In this document: one piece after another, positions 1 through 8,250 of the stretch
How the letters are laid out: every line of letters begins with the position of its first letter
How positions within the stretch are numbered: the stretch's first letter is position 1
DNA from: Mesorhizobium sp.
GTDB taxonomy: Bacteria; Pseudomonadota; Alphaproteobacteria; Rhizobiales; Rhizobiaceae
Assembly: GCF_005063415.1 (NCBI RefSeq)
Contig: NZ_SUEG01000004.1
Coordinates: 1 to 64,000 of the forward strand
Direction of reading: 5' to 3'
Length of the DNA stretch: 64,000 nt
Notes under the pieces: generated by a model
What the model saw: only the letters and a program-made list of their open reading frames with translations
Database searches by the model: none
What the model was told of the DNA's origin: nothing
Made by a program: the position numbers and the translations under genes

Positions 1-585
1 TCATCTCGCTTTCAGGCAGGAATGCGATACATGCCGGCGGCAAGGAAGCGCGGCGCCGAAGCCACTTTCGATATCTCCGCCGACCTGACCGAACTCGGCC
101 AGACCGGCACGACCGTCGTCTGCGCCGGGGTTAAGTCGATCCTCGATATTGCGAAGACGCTGGAATATCTGGAAACTCAGCGCGTGCCGGTGATCGCCTA
201 TGGGAGCGATGATTTTCCGGCTTTCTACACCCGCTCCAGCGGGCTCAAGGCCGATCATCGCCTCGACACGCCCGACGAGATCGCGCGAGCCATGCTGCTG
301 CATGACGAGATGGAATCCGGCACCGGCATTCTCGTCGCCAACCCTATCCCCGAAGCGGACGCGCTCGATCCTGCGTTCATCGACGGCACGATCGCAGCGG
401 CCGTGGCTGAGGCCGAGAAGCGCGGCATCGGGCGCAAGGAACTAACGCCGTTTCTGCTCGCCCGCATCAATGAGCTTTCGCAAGGCCGCAGCCTGAAGGC
501 CAACATCGCGCTGGTCCGCAACAACGCCGCGCTCGCCGCCCGCATTGCGGTGGCGCATGCTGAATTGAAGAGCGCGACCAGATAG
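1..585 (+). CDS. psuG: Pseudouridine-5'-phosphate glycosidase, 3' part (5' end outside window)
   Basis: The enzyme family cleaves pseudouridine 5'-phosphate reversibly to uracil and ribose 5-phosphate in the cytoplasm. About 194 codons are visible of a family that is usually near 300 residues, so the N-terminal third lies before base 1. The frame is open to base 1. Recognisable blocks are FDISADLTELG, VVCAGVKSILDIAKTLEYLE, VIAYGSDDFPAFYTRSSG and GILVANPIPEADALD, all characteristic of PsuG/IndA. An oddity is that the glycine-rich TGGIGGVHRG signature expected just before FDISADL is not present. The residues there read RYMPAARKRGAE, about four residues shorter than expected, so either the first ~60 bases carry errors or the gene is damaged. 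It converges on the FAD oxidase with a 35-bp gap. Confidence 0.85.
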   Translation, partial: SSRFQAGMRYMPAARKRGAEATFDISADLTELGQTGTTVVCAGVKSILDIAKTLEYLETQRVPVIAYGSDDFPAFYTRSSGLKADHRLDTPDEIARAMLLHDEMESGTGILVANPIPEADALDPAFIDGTIAAAVAEAEKRGIGRKELTPFLLARINELSQGRSLKANIALVRNNAALAARIAVAHAELKSATR

Positions 586-620
586 AGGCAGCACCCCGCC
601 AGCGCTACCGGCCTTCGATT

Positions 621-2021
621 TCAGCCCGGCGCGAGGTCGAAGATGCGCCCGGCATTGAGGATGTTGTTCGGGTCGAAAGCTGCTTTCAAGCGGCGCATAG
701 CCGCGATCTCTGCATCGCTGCGCACCAGATGCAGCCATTCCTTCTTGTCGAGGCCGATGCCATGTTCGGCCGAAACGCCACCGCCAGCGCCGGCGACACC
801 GCGGTAGACGCCGCTGTATGCGGCCGCCGGATCCACGGTGCGGACCTGATAATGCAGATTGCCGTCGCCGAGATGGCCGAAGACGTAGATGTCTGCGCCC
901 CAGTCGATGGCCTTGATGGCGGCTTCTGTTTCGCGCAGGAAAGTCGCCATTTTCGCCAGCGGGATGCTGACATCGACGCCAATCAGGCCTGCCGTCGAAA
1001 ACAGGAAACGGTTGGCCTCTTCTCGCACCGCCCAGAGCGCCCGGAATTCGCGCGGCGATTGCGAGACGACCACATCGTCGATCACGCCATCTTCAACCGC
1101 CTGCATCAGCACCGCGGCAAAACGTTCGCCGTCGCGGTCGGGCTCGCTGCCCTGTATCTCGGCAAGCACATAGACGGGCGAGCCGGCGGGCAGCGGCGCC
1201 GGCGCCTCCATTCCGGCGATCATGGCGTCATAGAGCGGTGCGAAATTCACCTCATAGGCCGACAGCAAGGGCCCGAGCTTCCGCCTGAGCAGCGCAAGCA
1301 ACGTGATCGCTGCGTCCAGCGAAGCAAGCGCGCAGAAGGCATTGATCTCGGTGGCTGGCTTCGGATGCAGCCGCAGGCATGCGCGCGTGACCACGCCGAG
1401 CGTGCCCTCGCTGCCGATGAACAATTGGCTGAGGTCGTAGCCGGAGTTGTCCTTCGCCAAACCCTTGAGCGAGGTCAGGATACTGCCGTCGGCAAGCACC
1501 GCTTCCAGGCCAAGCACCTGCGCGCGGTACATGCCGTAGCGCAGCACGCGCATGCCGCCGGCATTGGTGGCGACATTGCCGCCGACCGTGGCCGTGCCGC
1601 GCGCTCCGATGTCGACGCCGAACAGCAAGCCGGCCTCATCGGCGGCGTCCTGCACCGTTTGCAGCGGCGCGCCGGCCTCGGCGATGATGGTCGCCGCCTC
1701 GCGGTCGGGAGCCTCGATCGCCGTCATGCGCTCCAGCGACAGCACCGCTTCGCCGGCCTGAATGCGCGCAGCACCCGCGAGTCCGGTCCGGCCGCCTTGG
1801 ATGACAAGCCTTTGCCCCACCTCGTTGCACAGGCGCAATATGTCCGACACCTCGCCGGCAGTGCGCGGTCGCAGCACGACCTCTGGCCGCGCACCGGTCT
1901 TGCCGTCGGGGTCTTCCCTGTAACGCGGCCCGGCCTCATCGGCCGAGACGATCGCCGACCGATCCAGCCGACCCTCAAGTCGCGACAGAAGCTCGGCGGT
2001 CAGCGGGGACAGAGCGCTCAC
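621..2021 (-). CDS. FAD-binding oxidoreductase, glycolate oxidase / D-2-hydroxyacid dehydrogenase family
   Basis: A flavoprotein of the vanillyl-alcohol-oxidase superfamily that would oxidise a D-2-hydroxyacid such as D-lactate, glycolate or D-2-hydroxyglutarate to the 2-oxoacid. The FAD-binding half shows VIQGGRTGLAGAA and TVGGNVATNAGGMRVLRYG. The C-terminal FAD-oxidase half shows FGHLGDGNLHYQV and SAEHGIGLDKKEWL, in the order normal for the family. I place the start at a GTG at 2021, giving about 466 residues beginning near VSALSPLTAELLSRLEG. The frame stays open to an ATG at 2117, but that extension does not look like family sequence, and neither start has a good ribosome-binding site. It lies downstream of the MoxR-vWA operon on the same strand after a gap of about 190 bp. 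The exact substrate cannot be read from the sequence. Confidence 0.85.
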   Translation of the reverse strand: MSALSPLTAELLSRLEGRLDRSAIVSADEAGPRYREDPDGKTGARPEVVLRPRTAGEVSDILRLCNEVGQRLVIQGGRTGLAGAARIQAGEAVLSLERMTAIEAPDREAATIIAEAGAPLQTVQDAADEAGLLFGVDIGARGTATVGGNVATNAGGMRVLRYGMYRAQVLGLEAVLADGSILTSLKGLAKDNSGYDLSQLFIGSEGTLGVVTRACLRLHPKPATEINAFCALASLDAAITLLALLRRKLGPLLSAYEVNFAPLYDAMIAGMEAPAPLPAGSPVYVLAEIQGSEPDRDGERFAAVLMQAVEDGVIDDVVVSQSPREFRALWAVREEANRFLFSTAGLIGVDVSIPLAKMATFLRETEAAIKAIDWGADIYVFGHLGDGNLHYQVRTVDPAAAYSGVYRGVAGAGGGVSAEHGIGLDKKEWLHLVRSDAEIAAMRRLKAAFDPNNILNAGRIFDLAPG

Positions 2022-2210
2022 GGATGCGATTGGCGCGCATACAGTGATGCGACGCGAGCGGTGATAGGTGAGGATTGTGAGCGCGTCCGGAGATGATTTT
2101 CGCTGCAAATAAAGCATGCGGAAAACCCGCCAAAACCGCAGCCGGTTGCTATTGTCATGCGCCGCTCCTGTAATACGCCGACGATAGGCACGGGCTGCTG
2201 TTTGTCAAAC

Positions 2211-3461
2211 CTATATGGCAGTTGGTGACGGGCTCAACGCCTGCGTTTCGGCGCGGACCACCTTGATGTCGGCGCCTGCCGCCCATGCTCCGATATCGTC
2301 GCGGCGTAAGGCCGCAGCCATCATGTCCGGAAACAGATCCGGCGTGCAGGCGAAGACGGGAATACCAAGGGCTGCTACCGAGCCTGCCATTGTGGGATCG
2401 TAGCCGGGCCGGCCCTGATCGGTCAGCGCCAGAAGCACGACAACATTTACGCCGGATCGAACCAGCGCTGCCAGTCGCCGCAGCAGGTCCTGGCCATTGC
2501 CGCCTTCATAGAGATCGGTGATCAGCACCAGATGCGACTTGGTGGGCCGTTCGATACGGTCGGCGCAATAGGCGACCGCCTGATTGATGTCCGTGCCGCC
2601 GCCAAGCTGCACGCCGAACAGCACCTCGACCGGATCGCTGAGCTCTTCGGTCAGGTCGACAACCGCCGTATCGAAGCAGACAAGCTTGGTGCGCACAACC
2701 GGCAGCGAGGCCATCACCGCCGCGAAAATCGAGGCGTAGACAACCGAGCTTGCCATCGAGCCGGACTGGTCGACACAGAGAACGACTTCATCCAGATCGA
2801 CAAGCCGGCGCTGCTTGCGCATGAAGCCGACCAGTTTCTCCGGCACGATGGTCTTATGCTCGGGTTGATAGTGGCGAAGGTTCGCCGAAATAGTGCGCTG
2901 CCAGTCGATATCGCGTGCACGCGGGCGGTTGGTTCGTCTCGATCGATCGAGCGCGCCGCGTATCGCCTCGGCGGTCTTCTGCTCCAGCTTCTGCATCAGC
3001 TTGCCGACGATATCGGCAATGATCGTCCGGGCAATGTCCTTGGTCTTGGCCGGCATGACCGAGCGCAGCGAAATCAGGTCGGCGACGAGATTGACGTCCG
3101 CCTCGATCGCCTTGAGGAATTCCGGTTCCATCAGCATCTGCTTCAGGTCCAGCCGTTCGAAGGCGTCCTTCTGGACGATCTGGACGACCTGCGCCGGAAA
3201 GAAGGAGCGGATGTCGCCCATCCATTGCGCGACGCGCGGCGCCGACCGGCCAAGGCCGCCGCGCCGCTTGCGCGGGTCGGCAGAAGCGGCGCTAACGCCG
3301 TCGCCGTAGAGAGCGTCGAGTGCCGCCGAAAGCCGTTTGTCGTCGCTGGAAAGTGCCCCAGACGTTTCGTCATCGGCGCCGATCGCCAGTCGCCAGCGGC
3401 GCTCCCTTCCGCCATCGGCAGTGAGCGGGCCGGGTTCGTTCATTTCGGCCTCGTCATCCAT
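2211..3461 (-). CDS. vWA-domain protein, last gene of MoxR-vWA operon
   Basis: A cytoplasmic von Willebrand factor A protein of about 416 residues. The C-terminal half is the vWA domain with an intact metal-ion-dependent adhesion site, DQSGSM at about residues 231-236 (DxSxS), a downstream GGGTDIN threonine loop and LVLITDLYEGG. The N-terminal half is helical and charged, resembling CoxE-like vWA proteins. In characterised pairs such as CbbQ/CbbO or cobaltochelatase subunits, a vWA protein works with a MoxR-type ATPase to remodel or insert metal into a target. Here the ATPase is encoded two genes upstream. The ATG at 3461 overlaps the preceding DUF5682 stop codon by 8 bp and has GGAG upstream. 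ATG 3443 is an alternative. The client protein is unknown. Confidence 0.88.
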   Translation of the reverse strand: MDDEAEMNEPGPLTADGGRERRWRLAIGADDETSGALSSDDKRLSAALDALYGDGVSAASADPRKRRGGLGRSAPRVAQWMGDIRSFFPAQVVQIVQKDAFERLDLKQMLMEPEFLKAIEADVNLVADLISLRSVMPAKTKDIARTIIADIVGKLMQKLEQKTAEAIRGALDRSRRTNRPRARDIDWQRTISANLRHYQPEHKTIVPEKLVGFMRKQRRLVDLDEVVLCVDQSGSMASSVVYASIFAAVMASLPVVRTKLVCFDTAVVDLTEELSDPVEVLFGVQLGGGTDINQAVAYCADRIERPTKSHLVLITDLYEGGNGQDLLRRLAALVRSGVNVVVLLALTDQGRPGYDPTMAGSVAALGIPVFACTPDLFPDMMAAALRRDDIGAWAAGADIKVVRAETQALSPSPTAI

Positions 3462-5712
3462 TGCCGGTTTCTCCGTTGAGCAATGATCCAAGCAGCCCCA
3501 GGTGCCGGCGCCATGCCTCGCCGCCATCCGGCGTCGGCGTCAGGCCAGCCGGCAAGCGCGCGGCGCGGCCGAGGACCGCTTCGATCAGCCGGCGGCGTTC
3601 CATGCTGTCCAGATTGGAAAAGACGCGGCGCAGCAACGGCAGGTGCGCGATGAAAGCATCTTCGTCCAGGGATCTGAGCCACCCATCGACCGCACCGCGC
3701 AGACCCTCGTCATAAATCAGCCGTTGACCGGCTGTGCTGAAGAAGCCTTCGAAGAACCCGGCCGCTTCAGTGACAGGCGTCCCCGGTGACAGGCGTCGCC
3801 CGAGCAGCCCGGCAGCGGCTTCGGCGGACAGGCGACCGGCTTCATACAGCAGGTGTGCGGCGCACCCGGCCAGCAGCGCCGTCGACCGTGACGCCTCCAG
3901 CACGGCCGCCAGCCCGTTGCGCCACCCATCCAGCACGTCTTGGCCGGGTTCGACCAGCCTGATCGCCTCATTGGCCTTGCGCATCGCACCAACCAGTGTC
4001 GCGGCGGCCTGCTCGTCCAGATCGCGCGCAGCATAGGGAAGCGCGATCGCACCTTCGACGATCAGCCGCTCCATGAGGCCGGACAGCCGGTCCGTCTGCG
4101 TCTTGCGGGCCTCGCCGTAGCGGATGATTTCGGCGAGCGGCGGCACCGACGCCAGGATCTCCAGGCATTCACTGTTGCGCGCCGCGCGAGCCTCCAACGC
4201 CGTGAGGCCGGCAGTAGATGCTTCCGACAAGTTTGCCGTGATGGCGCTCTGGACCAGTCCCGCAAGCGTATCGAGCGTCGCCGCAGCATTGATCATCTGG
4301 ATCAGGCGACCGTTGGCAGCCTTTTCGATGGTCGGACCGTAAATCAGGTTCTCGACCAGACGAACGGCATATTCCGCTTCCCACGCCAGGGTCCACCGCT
4401 CGCGGAAGGTGCCACGGCTGCGACCGGCATCGGTCAGTCTGCCCCAATGCACACCGAGCACGTTCAGCCGATGCAGCAATGTCGAGCGGAACAGCCCGCT
4501 TTCGCTTCGCAGGTCGACCGACAGTTCCCGTTCCAGCGCCTCAGGCTTCAGGCGCGCCGCCCTCTGGTTACGCTGGAGATCCTCGATCAGCGGCGCCAGC
4601 GGTGTGTCGGGCGGAATTTCCCCGACGTCCGAACCCAGAAGCAGCTCGGCCTCGACCAGCCCCCACAGCAACGCTTCGCCATTGAAGAGGGCGGCGATCG
4701 CGGCGTCGCGCAATTCCTCAAATCCGGGTTTCGGTCGTTCGCGAATCGCGGCAAGCGTCCGGGCGAGCCGCTCCGCTTCGATCAGCGAGGCGGTCGAGAT
4801 CAGGTGACCTTCCGCCCGCAGCACGGCGGCGATCGTCGCAAGCCACAGGGTCGCCGCATCGCGCCGGCCGCGCGTGCGCCAGAGATGCTTGCACCAGCCC
4901 GGTGCGACGACGCCCGCGCCATAGCCGTATTCCAGCGCCAGACGCGGTCCCGTCCATGGCGCCCATGTCATTGTGGTCTTGCGCCGCGCAATTCCCTTGA
5001 TCAGGACCTGATCGTTTTTTTGAGTGTGGGTGGTCTGCAGCGCCGGCACATGCCATGCCCCGCAGACGACGGCGATCGGCCCGTCGAACTCCTTGCGCGC
5101 CGCGGCGATTTCGAGCCGCATATGCGCTTCGCGTTTTGCTTCGAGCTGCGCGATCGGACCCTCGCCATCCCGCAGTGTCGTCATCGCATCGGCGATGGCG
5201 GCAAATATGGGGCCGGGTTCCGGGTTCTGTTCAATGATGTCCGACCACCAGCTTTCGCCGTCCTCATAACCGGCGGCGTGCGCCAGCATGGCTATCGGAT
5301 CACGCGGTAGCGGAGCCGCGTCACCATTCTCGGGGGCTTGGATAGCTTCGGTCGCATCGGCGTCCTCCGCGCCACCGATCGCAGCAGTGGTGAATCGTGC
5401 CGATGACGGCAGGTCGATAAACTGCAACGTCGCCTTATTGCCCACAGCCCACAGCACCGCCTGGTATTCGGGCGAGAACTCGGCGAAAGGCCAGAAGCTT
5501 GTCGAAGCCGGATCCTCTTCCGGATAGCAAAGGAGCGCCACCGGCGGCTGCATTTCGGGGCGGGCCAGCATGGGCAGAAGCTCAGAGGCGTCGATCGGCC
5601 CCTCGATCAGCACGGCGACCGGGTTCAAATCCTGCAGTGCCTGCACCAGGCTGTCGGCGGAACCCGGCCCGTGATGGCGTATCCCGAAATAGGCAATGTC
5701 GCCGTGGCCCAT
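3454..5712 (-). CDS. DUF5682 family protein (MoxR-vWA operon)
   Basis: A 752-residue soluble protein with no signal peptide or membrane segment. The N-terminus YFGIRHHGPGSADSL (His13/His14), followed by VAVLIEGPIDA (Glu37) and later VVCGAWHVPAL (about 215-224), matches the DUF5682 family. The spacing of a His motif, a Glu-Gly motif and a second His motif resembles the TraB/ChaN/erythromycin-esterase-like fold, which suggests a hydrolase or metal/haem-handling active site. That relation is my inference, not established. The remaining ~500 residues are mostly helical and unassigned. It starts 4 nt after the MoxR stop and overlaps the vWA start by 8 bp, so it is probably made stoichiometrically with both. 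It is the largest and least understood member of the operon. Confidence 0.85.
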   Translation of the reverse strand: MGHGDIAYFGIRHHGPGSADSLVQALQDLNPVAVLIEGPIDASELLPMLARPEMQPPVALLCYPEEDPASTSFWPFAEFSPEYQAVLWAVGNKATLQFIDLPSSARFTTAAIGGAEDADATEAIQAPENGDAAPLPRDPIAMLAHAAGYEDGESWWSDIIEQNPEPGPIFAAIADAMTTLRDGEGPIAQLEAKREAHMRLEIAAARKEFDGPIAVVCGAWHVPALQTTHTQKNDQVLIKGIARRKTTMTWAPWTGPRLALEYGYGAGVVAPGWCKHLWRTRGRRDAATLWLATIAAVLRAEGHLISTASLIEAERLARTLAAIRERPKPGFEELRDAAIAALFNGEALLWGLVEAELLLGSDVGEIPPDTPLAPLIEDLQRNQRAARLKPEALERELSVDLRSESGLFRSTLLHRLNVLGVHWGRLTDAGRSRGTFRERWTLAWEAEYAVRLVENLIYGPTIEKAANGRLIQMINAAATLDTLAGLVQSAITANLSEASTAGLTALEARAARNSECLEILASVPPLAEIIRYGEARKTQTDRLSGLMERLIVEGAIALPYAARDLDEQAAATLVGAMRKANEAIRLVEPGQDVLDGWRNGLAAVLEASRSTALLAGCAAHLLYEAGRLSAEAAAGLLGRRLSPGTPVTEAAGFFEGFFSTAGQRLIYDEGLRGAVDGWLRSLDEDAFIAHLPLLRRVFSNLDSMERRRLIEAVLGRAARLPAGLTPTPDGGEAWRRHLGLLGSLLNGETGNG

Positions 5713-5716
5713 GGCG

Positions 5717-6820
5717 TCAGATCGCTGCGTTCAGCGCCGCGTAATAGCCGGCATAGTCGGGCCGCTTCTTGAGCACCGTTTCCAGATATTCCTCCAGCAC
5801 CACCTTGTCCTGCACCGGATCCTTCACGATCGCGCCGACAAGGCTGGCGGCGAGACCTTCGGCGCCGAGCTTGCCACTGTCGAACCACGCCGCCTGGCTG
5901 AGCCCGCCAACCATCGTGGCGATCGCTTCTGCAGTCGACAGCGAGCCGGAAGGCGTCTTCAGCGTCACCTTGGCGTCGGCAGTCGCGCCGGAGCGCAATT
6001 CGCGGAAGATGGTCAGCACACGGGCGATCTCCTCGCCGACGTTTTTCGGCACCGGCAGGTCGAGTCCGCCAGCCATCTCGTCGACCCGTTTGGAGACGAT
6101 CGCCACCTCTTCGGCCATGTCTTCCGGCAATGGCAACACCACGACATTGAAGCGACGCTTGAGCGCCGAGGAGAGCTCGTTGACACCTTTGTCGCGGTTG
6201 TTTGCCGTGGCGATAATGTTGAAGCCGCGCTGGGCGTAGATCGAGGTGTTCAATTCCGGGATCGGCATCATCTTTTCGGAAAGCACGGTGATCAGCGTGT
6301 CCTGCACGTCCGAGCCCATGCGGGTCAGTTCCTCCAGCCGGCAGAGCTTGCCGTTCTGCATGGCTCGGTAGAGCGGCGTCGGCACCAACGCTTCCTGGCT
6401 CGGGCCCTTTGCCAGTAGCTGCGCATAGTTCCAGCCATAGCGGATCTGGTTCTCGTCGGTGCCGGCCGTGCACTGCACGATCAGCGTCGAGTCGCCCATG
6501 ATGGCGGCGGCAAGATGTTCCGACACCCAGGACTTGGCGGTTCCGGGAACGCCGAGCAGCAAGAGTGCTCGGTCGGTGGCGAGCGTCGCTACCGCGGTTT
6601 CCATCAACCGGCGGCGACCGACATATTTTGGCGTTACCAAGGTGCCGTCACCGGCCTTCCCGCCTAGCAGATAGGTCAGCACAGCCTGTGGCGAGAGGCT
6701 CCAGCCGGCAGGCCTCTGCCGGTCGTCATCGCGCGCCAGCGCCTGCAATTCAGAAGCGTAGGCCTGCTCGACCGGGAGGCGGATGGCTGCGTTCATTTTG
6801 CTGTTCTCCGGATTGGTCAT
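5717..6820 (-). CDS. MoxR-type AAA+ ATPase
   Basis: A cytoplasmic AAA+ ATPase of about 367 residues from the MoxR branch. Walker A is GVPGTAKS at about 90-97. The Walker B region reads LCRLEELTRM at about 159-168, with Glu where most MoxR proteins have Asp-Glu. Sensor 1 is IIATANNRDKG, and the arginine-finger region is ALKRRF. Family members form hexamers that act on or with vWA-domain partners as chaperones. The ATG at 6820 overlaps the previous stop as ATGA. A second ATG at 6796 (MNAAIRLP) has a better ribosome-binding site (GGAGA) and may be the true start. It sits in the middle of the five-gene operon, between DUF5691 and DUF5682. Confidence 0.92.
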   Translation of the reverse strand: MTNPENSKMNAAIRLPVEQAYASELQALARDDDRQRPAGWSLSPQAVLTYLLGGKAGDGTLVTPKYVGRRRLMETAVATLATDRALLLLGVPGTAKSWVSEHLAAAIMGDSTLIVQCTAGTDENQIRYGWNYAQLLAKGPSQEALVPTPLYRAMQNGKLCRLEELTRMGSDVQDTLITVLSEKMMPIPELNTSIYAQRGFNIIATANNRDKGVNELSSALKRRFNVVVLPLPEDMAEEVAIVSKRVDEMAGGLDLPVPKNVGEEIARVLTIFRELRSGATADAKVTLKTPSGSLSTAEAIATMVGGLSQAAWFDSGKLGAEGLAASLVGAIVKDPVQDKVVLEEYLETVLKKRPDYAGYYAALNAAI

Positions 6821-8250
6821 GTGTTGGTTCCAGGCCCCGCCAGTGATGCGTTGAGACGTAGAAGCCCGAGTGAAGGAGCCGCGGGCGGCACGCCCGCCTC
6901 GACCATGTCGTCGATCAATTTCGCTGCCGTGGTCGCGGTGGCAAGGAAGCCGATCGTCTCCAGTACATCGTCGAGACCCCGCCGCGCGGCGTCGTCTTTT
7001 CCGCCGGCGGCGGAACGCAGTGCGGCGAGCGCCTGTCCATTCGTCAGGTCGTCCCATTCCAGCCAGTCGGCATCAATGCCTTCCGCCAGGTTGATCATGC
7101 CAAGATAAGTCGTCTCCTTGAGGATCAGCCTGATGAGGACACGCTTTCTGCGGCTGTCCAGGCGCGGCATGAGGTGAAGCACGAACAGCGCCGGTTTGCC
7201 GCCTTCGGCGACAAGCGTATCCGCCATCTGCGCAAGGGCGGCTTCGCTCCCTGAGGCGGCGACCATTCGTGCGATCAGGATGTCGGCTTTATTGTCGGCG
7301 CCGAATTGCCAGCCTGCTATGAATTCGGCTTCCGTAGTGTTGAACCGTTCGATAAGGTCGACGAGGTTGCATATCTCGAACAGTTCGGCGCGGCGCTGCT
7401 CCTGCGCTTGGGATTTTAGTTTTGCCGGAGTGTAGATCGTCCGGCGGCGGATGAAGCCCGATCTGCCTTCAGTGATAAAGGCGGCGAGCTCGGCTACGGG
7501 ATCGTCCGGTCCACCGTCGCTCGGGCGAACGTGCTCTCCTAATCTTGCCAGCAGCCGGCCAGCTAGTTCGCGCACCTTGCCGGACCTGTCGGCGGAAAGG
7601 CTTTTCAGGAAAGGCGCGTCCTCGGCACTCAGGCCGAAGCGCATAAGCTCGACCAGCGCAAGCCTGACTTCCGCCGGTTCGCCCGACGCCTTGGCTTCGA
7701 TCAACATTCGAGCCGATGTCGGGTCGGTACGGCGCATATCGGCAAGGGCCAAGCGTCGCGCGGCGGGATAGAACTCATCCCAGTTTTCCGCCGTCAGTTT
7801 CTCTCGTGGGGCATGTCTTTCCCCGTCCACGCTTGCTTGCCAGTCTACCCATGGCGCGTAGACGTCAGGACAGGTCTGATCCGAGGGCATCCAGTCCATG
7901 GGATGGAGCACAAAGCCGCGGCTGGCGACGAGCGCCGCCACGCGTGTCTTTCGCCTCGCGTCGGCGACGTGCTTCAGAGCGGCTCTCAACAACGGGCGAA
8001 ATCGTGCCGGCAGAATGGGCAGGACAAGTCTGGGCAGCGGCGGACGACGCTTGAGTGTCGTCGGCGCGGCCGGCCGCAGCGCGACGTCGAGCGCTTGTGC
8101 TGCGATTGCCAGGAGCCGGCGCTCCTGTTCGTCGGGACTTGCACCGCCGGCGATTGCCTTCCATCCGGCCGGAGCCAGATCGAACGTAGCACCGCCGGTG
8201 ATCCAGCAATCGCGCATTGCCGCCAGGCCTGTTTGCTCGCTTTCGTTCAC
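6817..8250 (-). CDS. DUF5691 family protein (MoxR-vWA operon)
   Basis: A 477-residue soluble protein that I recognise as DUF5691-like mainly from its place between SWIM and MoxR genes. It begins with GTG at 8250, whose GTGA overlaps the SWIM stop, and ends overlapping the MoxR start (ATGA). The middle and C-terminal parts are strongly helical with recurring Leu/Ala-rich segments (for example VRLALVELMRFGLSAEDAPFLK and VRELAGRLLARLGE, quoted in part), reminiscent of HEAT-type helical repeats. The N-terminal portion has a proline- and arginine-rich stretch around residues 60-85. No catalytic motif is visible. A scaffold or substrate-recruiting role for the ATPase is plausible, but is inference only. 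Confidence 0.75.
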   Translation of the reverse strand: MNESEQTGLAAMRDCWITGGATFDLAPAGWKAIAGGASPDEQERRLLAIAAQALDVALRPAAPTTLKRRPPLPRLVLPILPARFRPLLRAALKHVADARRKTRVAALVASRGFVLHPMDWMPSDQTCPDVYAPWVDWQASVDGERHAPREKLTAENWDEFYPAARRLALADMRRTDPTSARMLIEAKASGEPAEVRLALVELMRFGLSAEDAPFLKSLSADRSGKVRELAGRLLARLGEHVRPSDGGPDDPVAELAAFITEGRSGFIRRRTIYTPAKLKSQAQEQRRAELFEICNLVDLIERFNTTEAEFIAGWQFGADNKADILIARMVAASGSEAALAQMADTLVAEGGKPALFVLHLMPRLDSRRKRVLIRLILKETTYLGMINLAEGIDADWLEWDDLTNGQALAALRSAAGGKDDAARRGLDDVLETIGFLATATTAAKLIDDMVEAGVPPAAPSLGLLRLNASLAGPGTNT

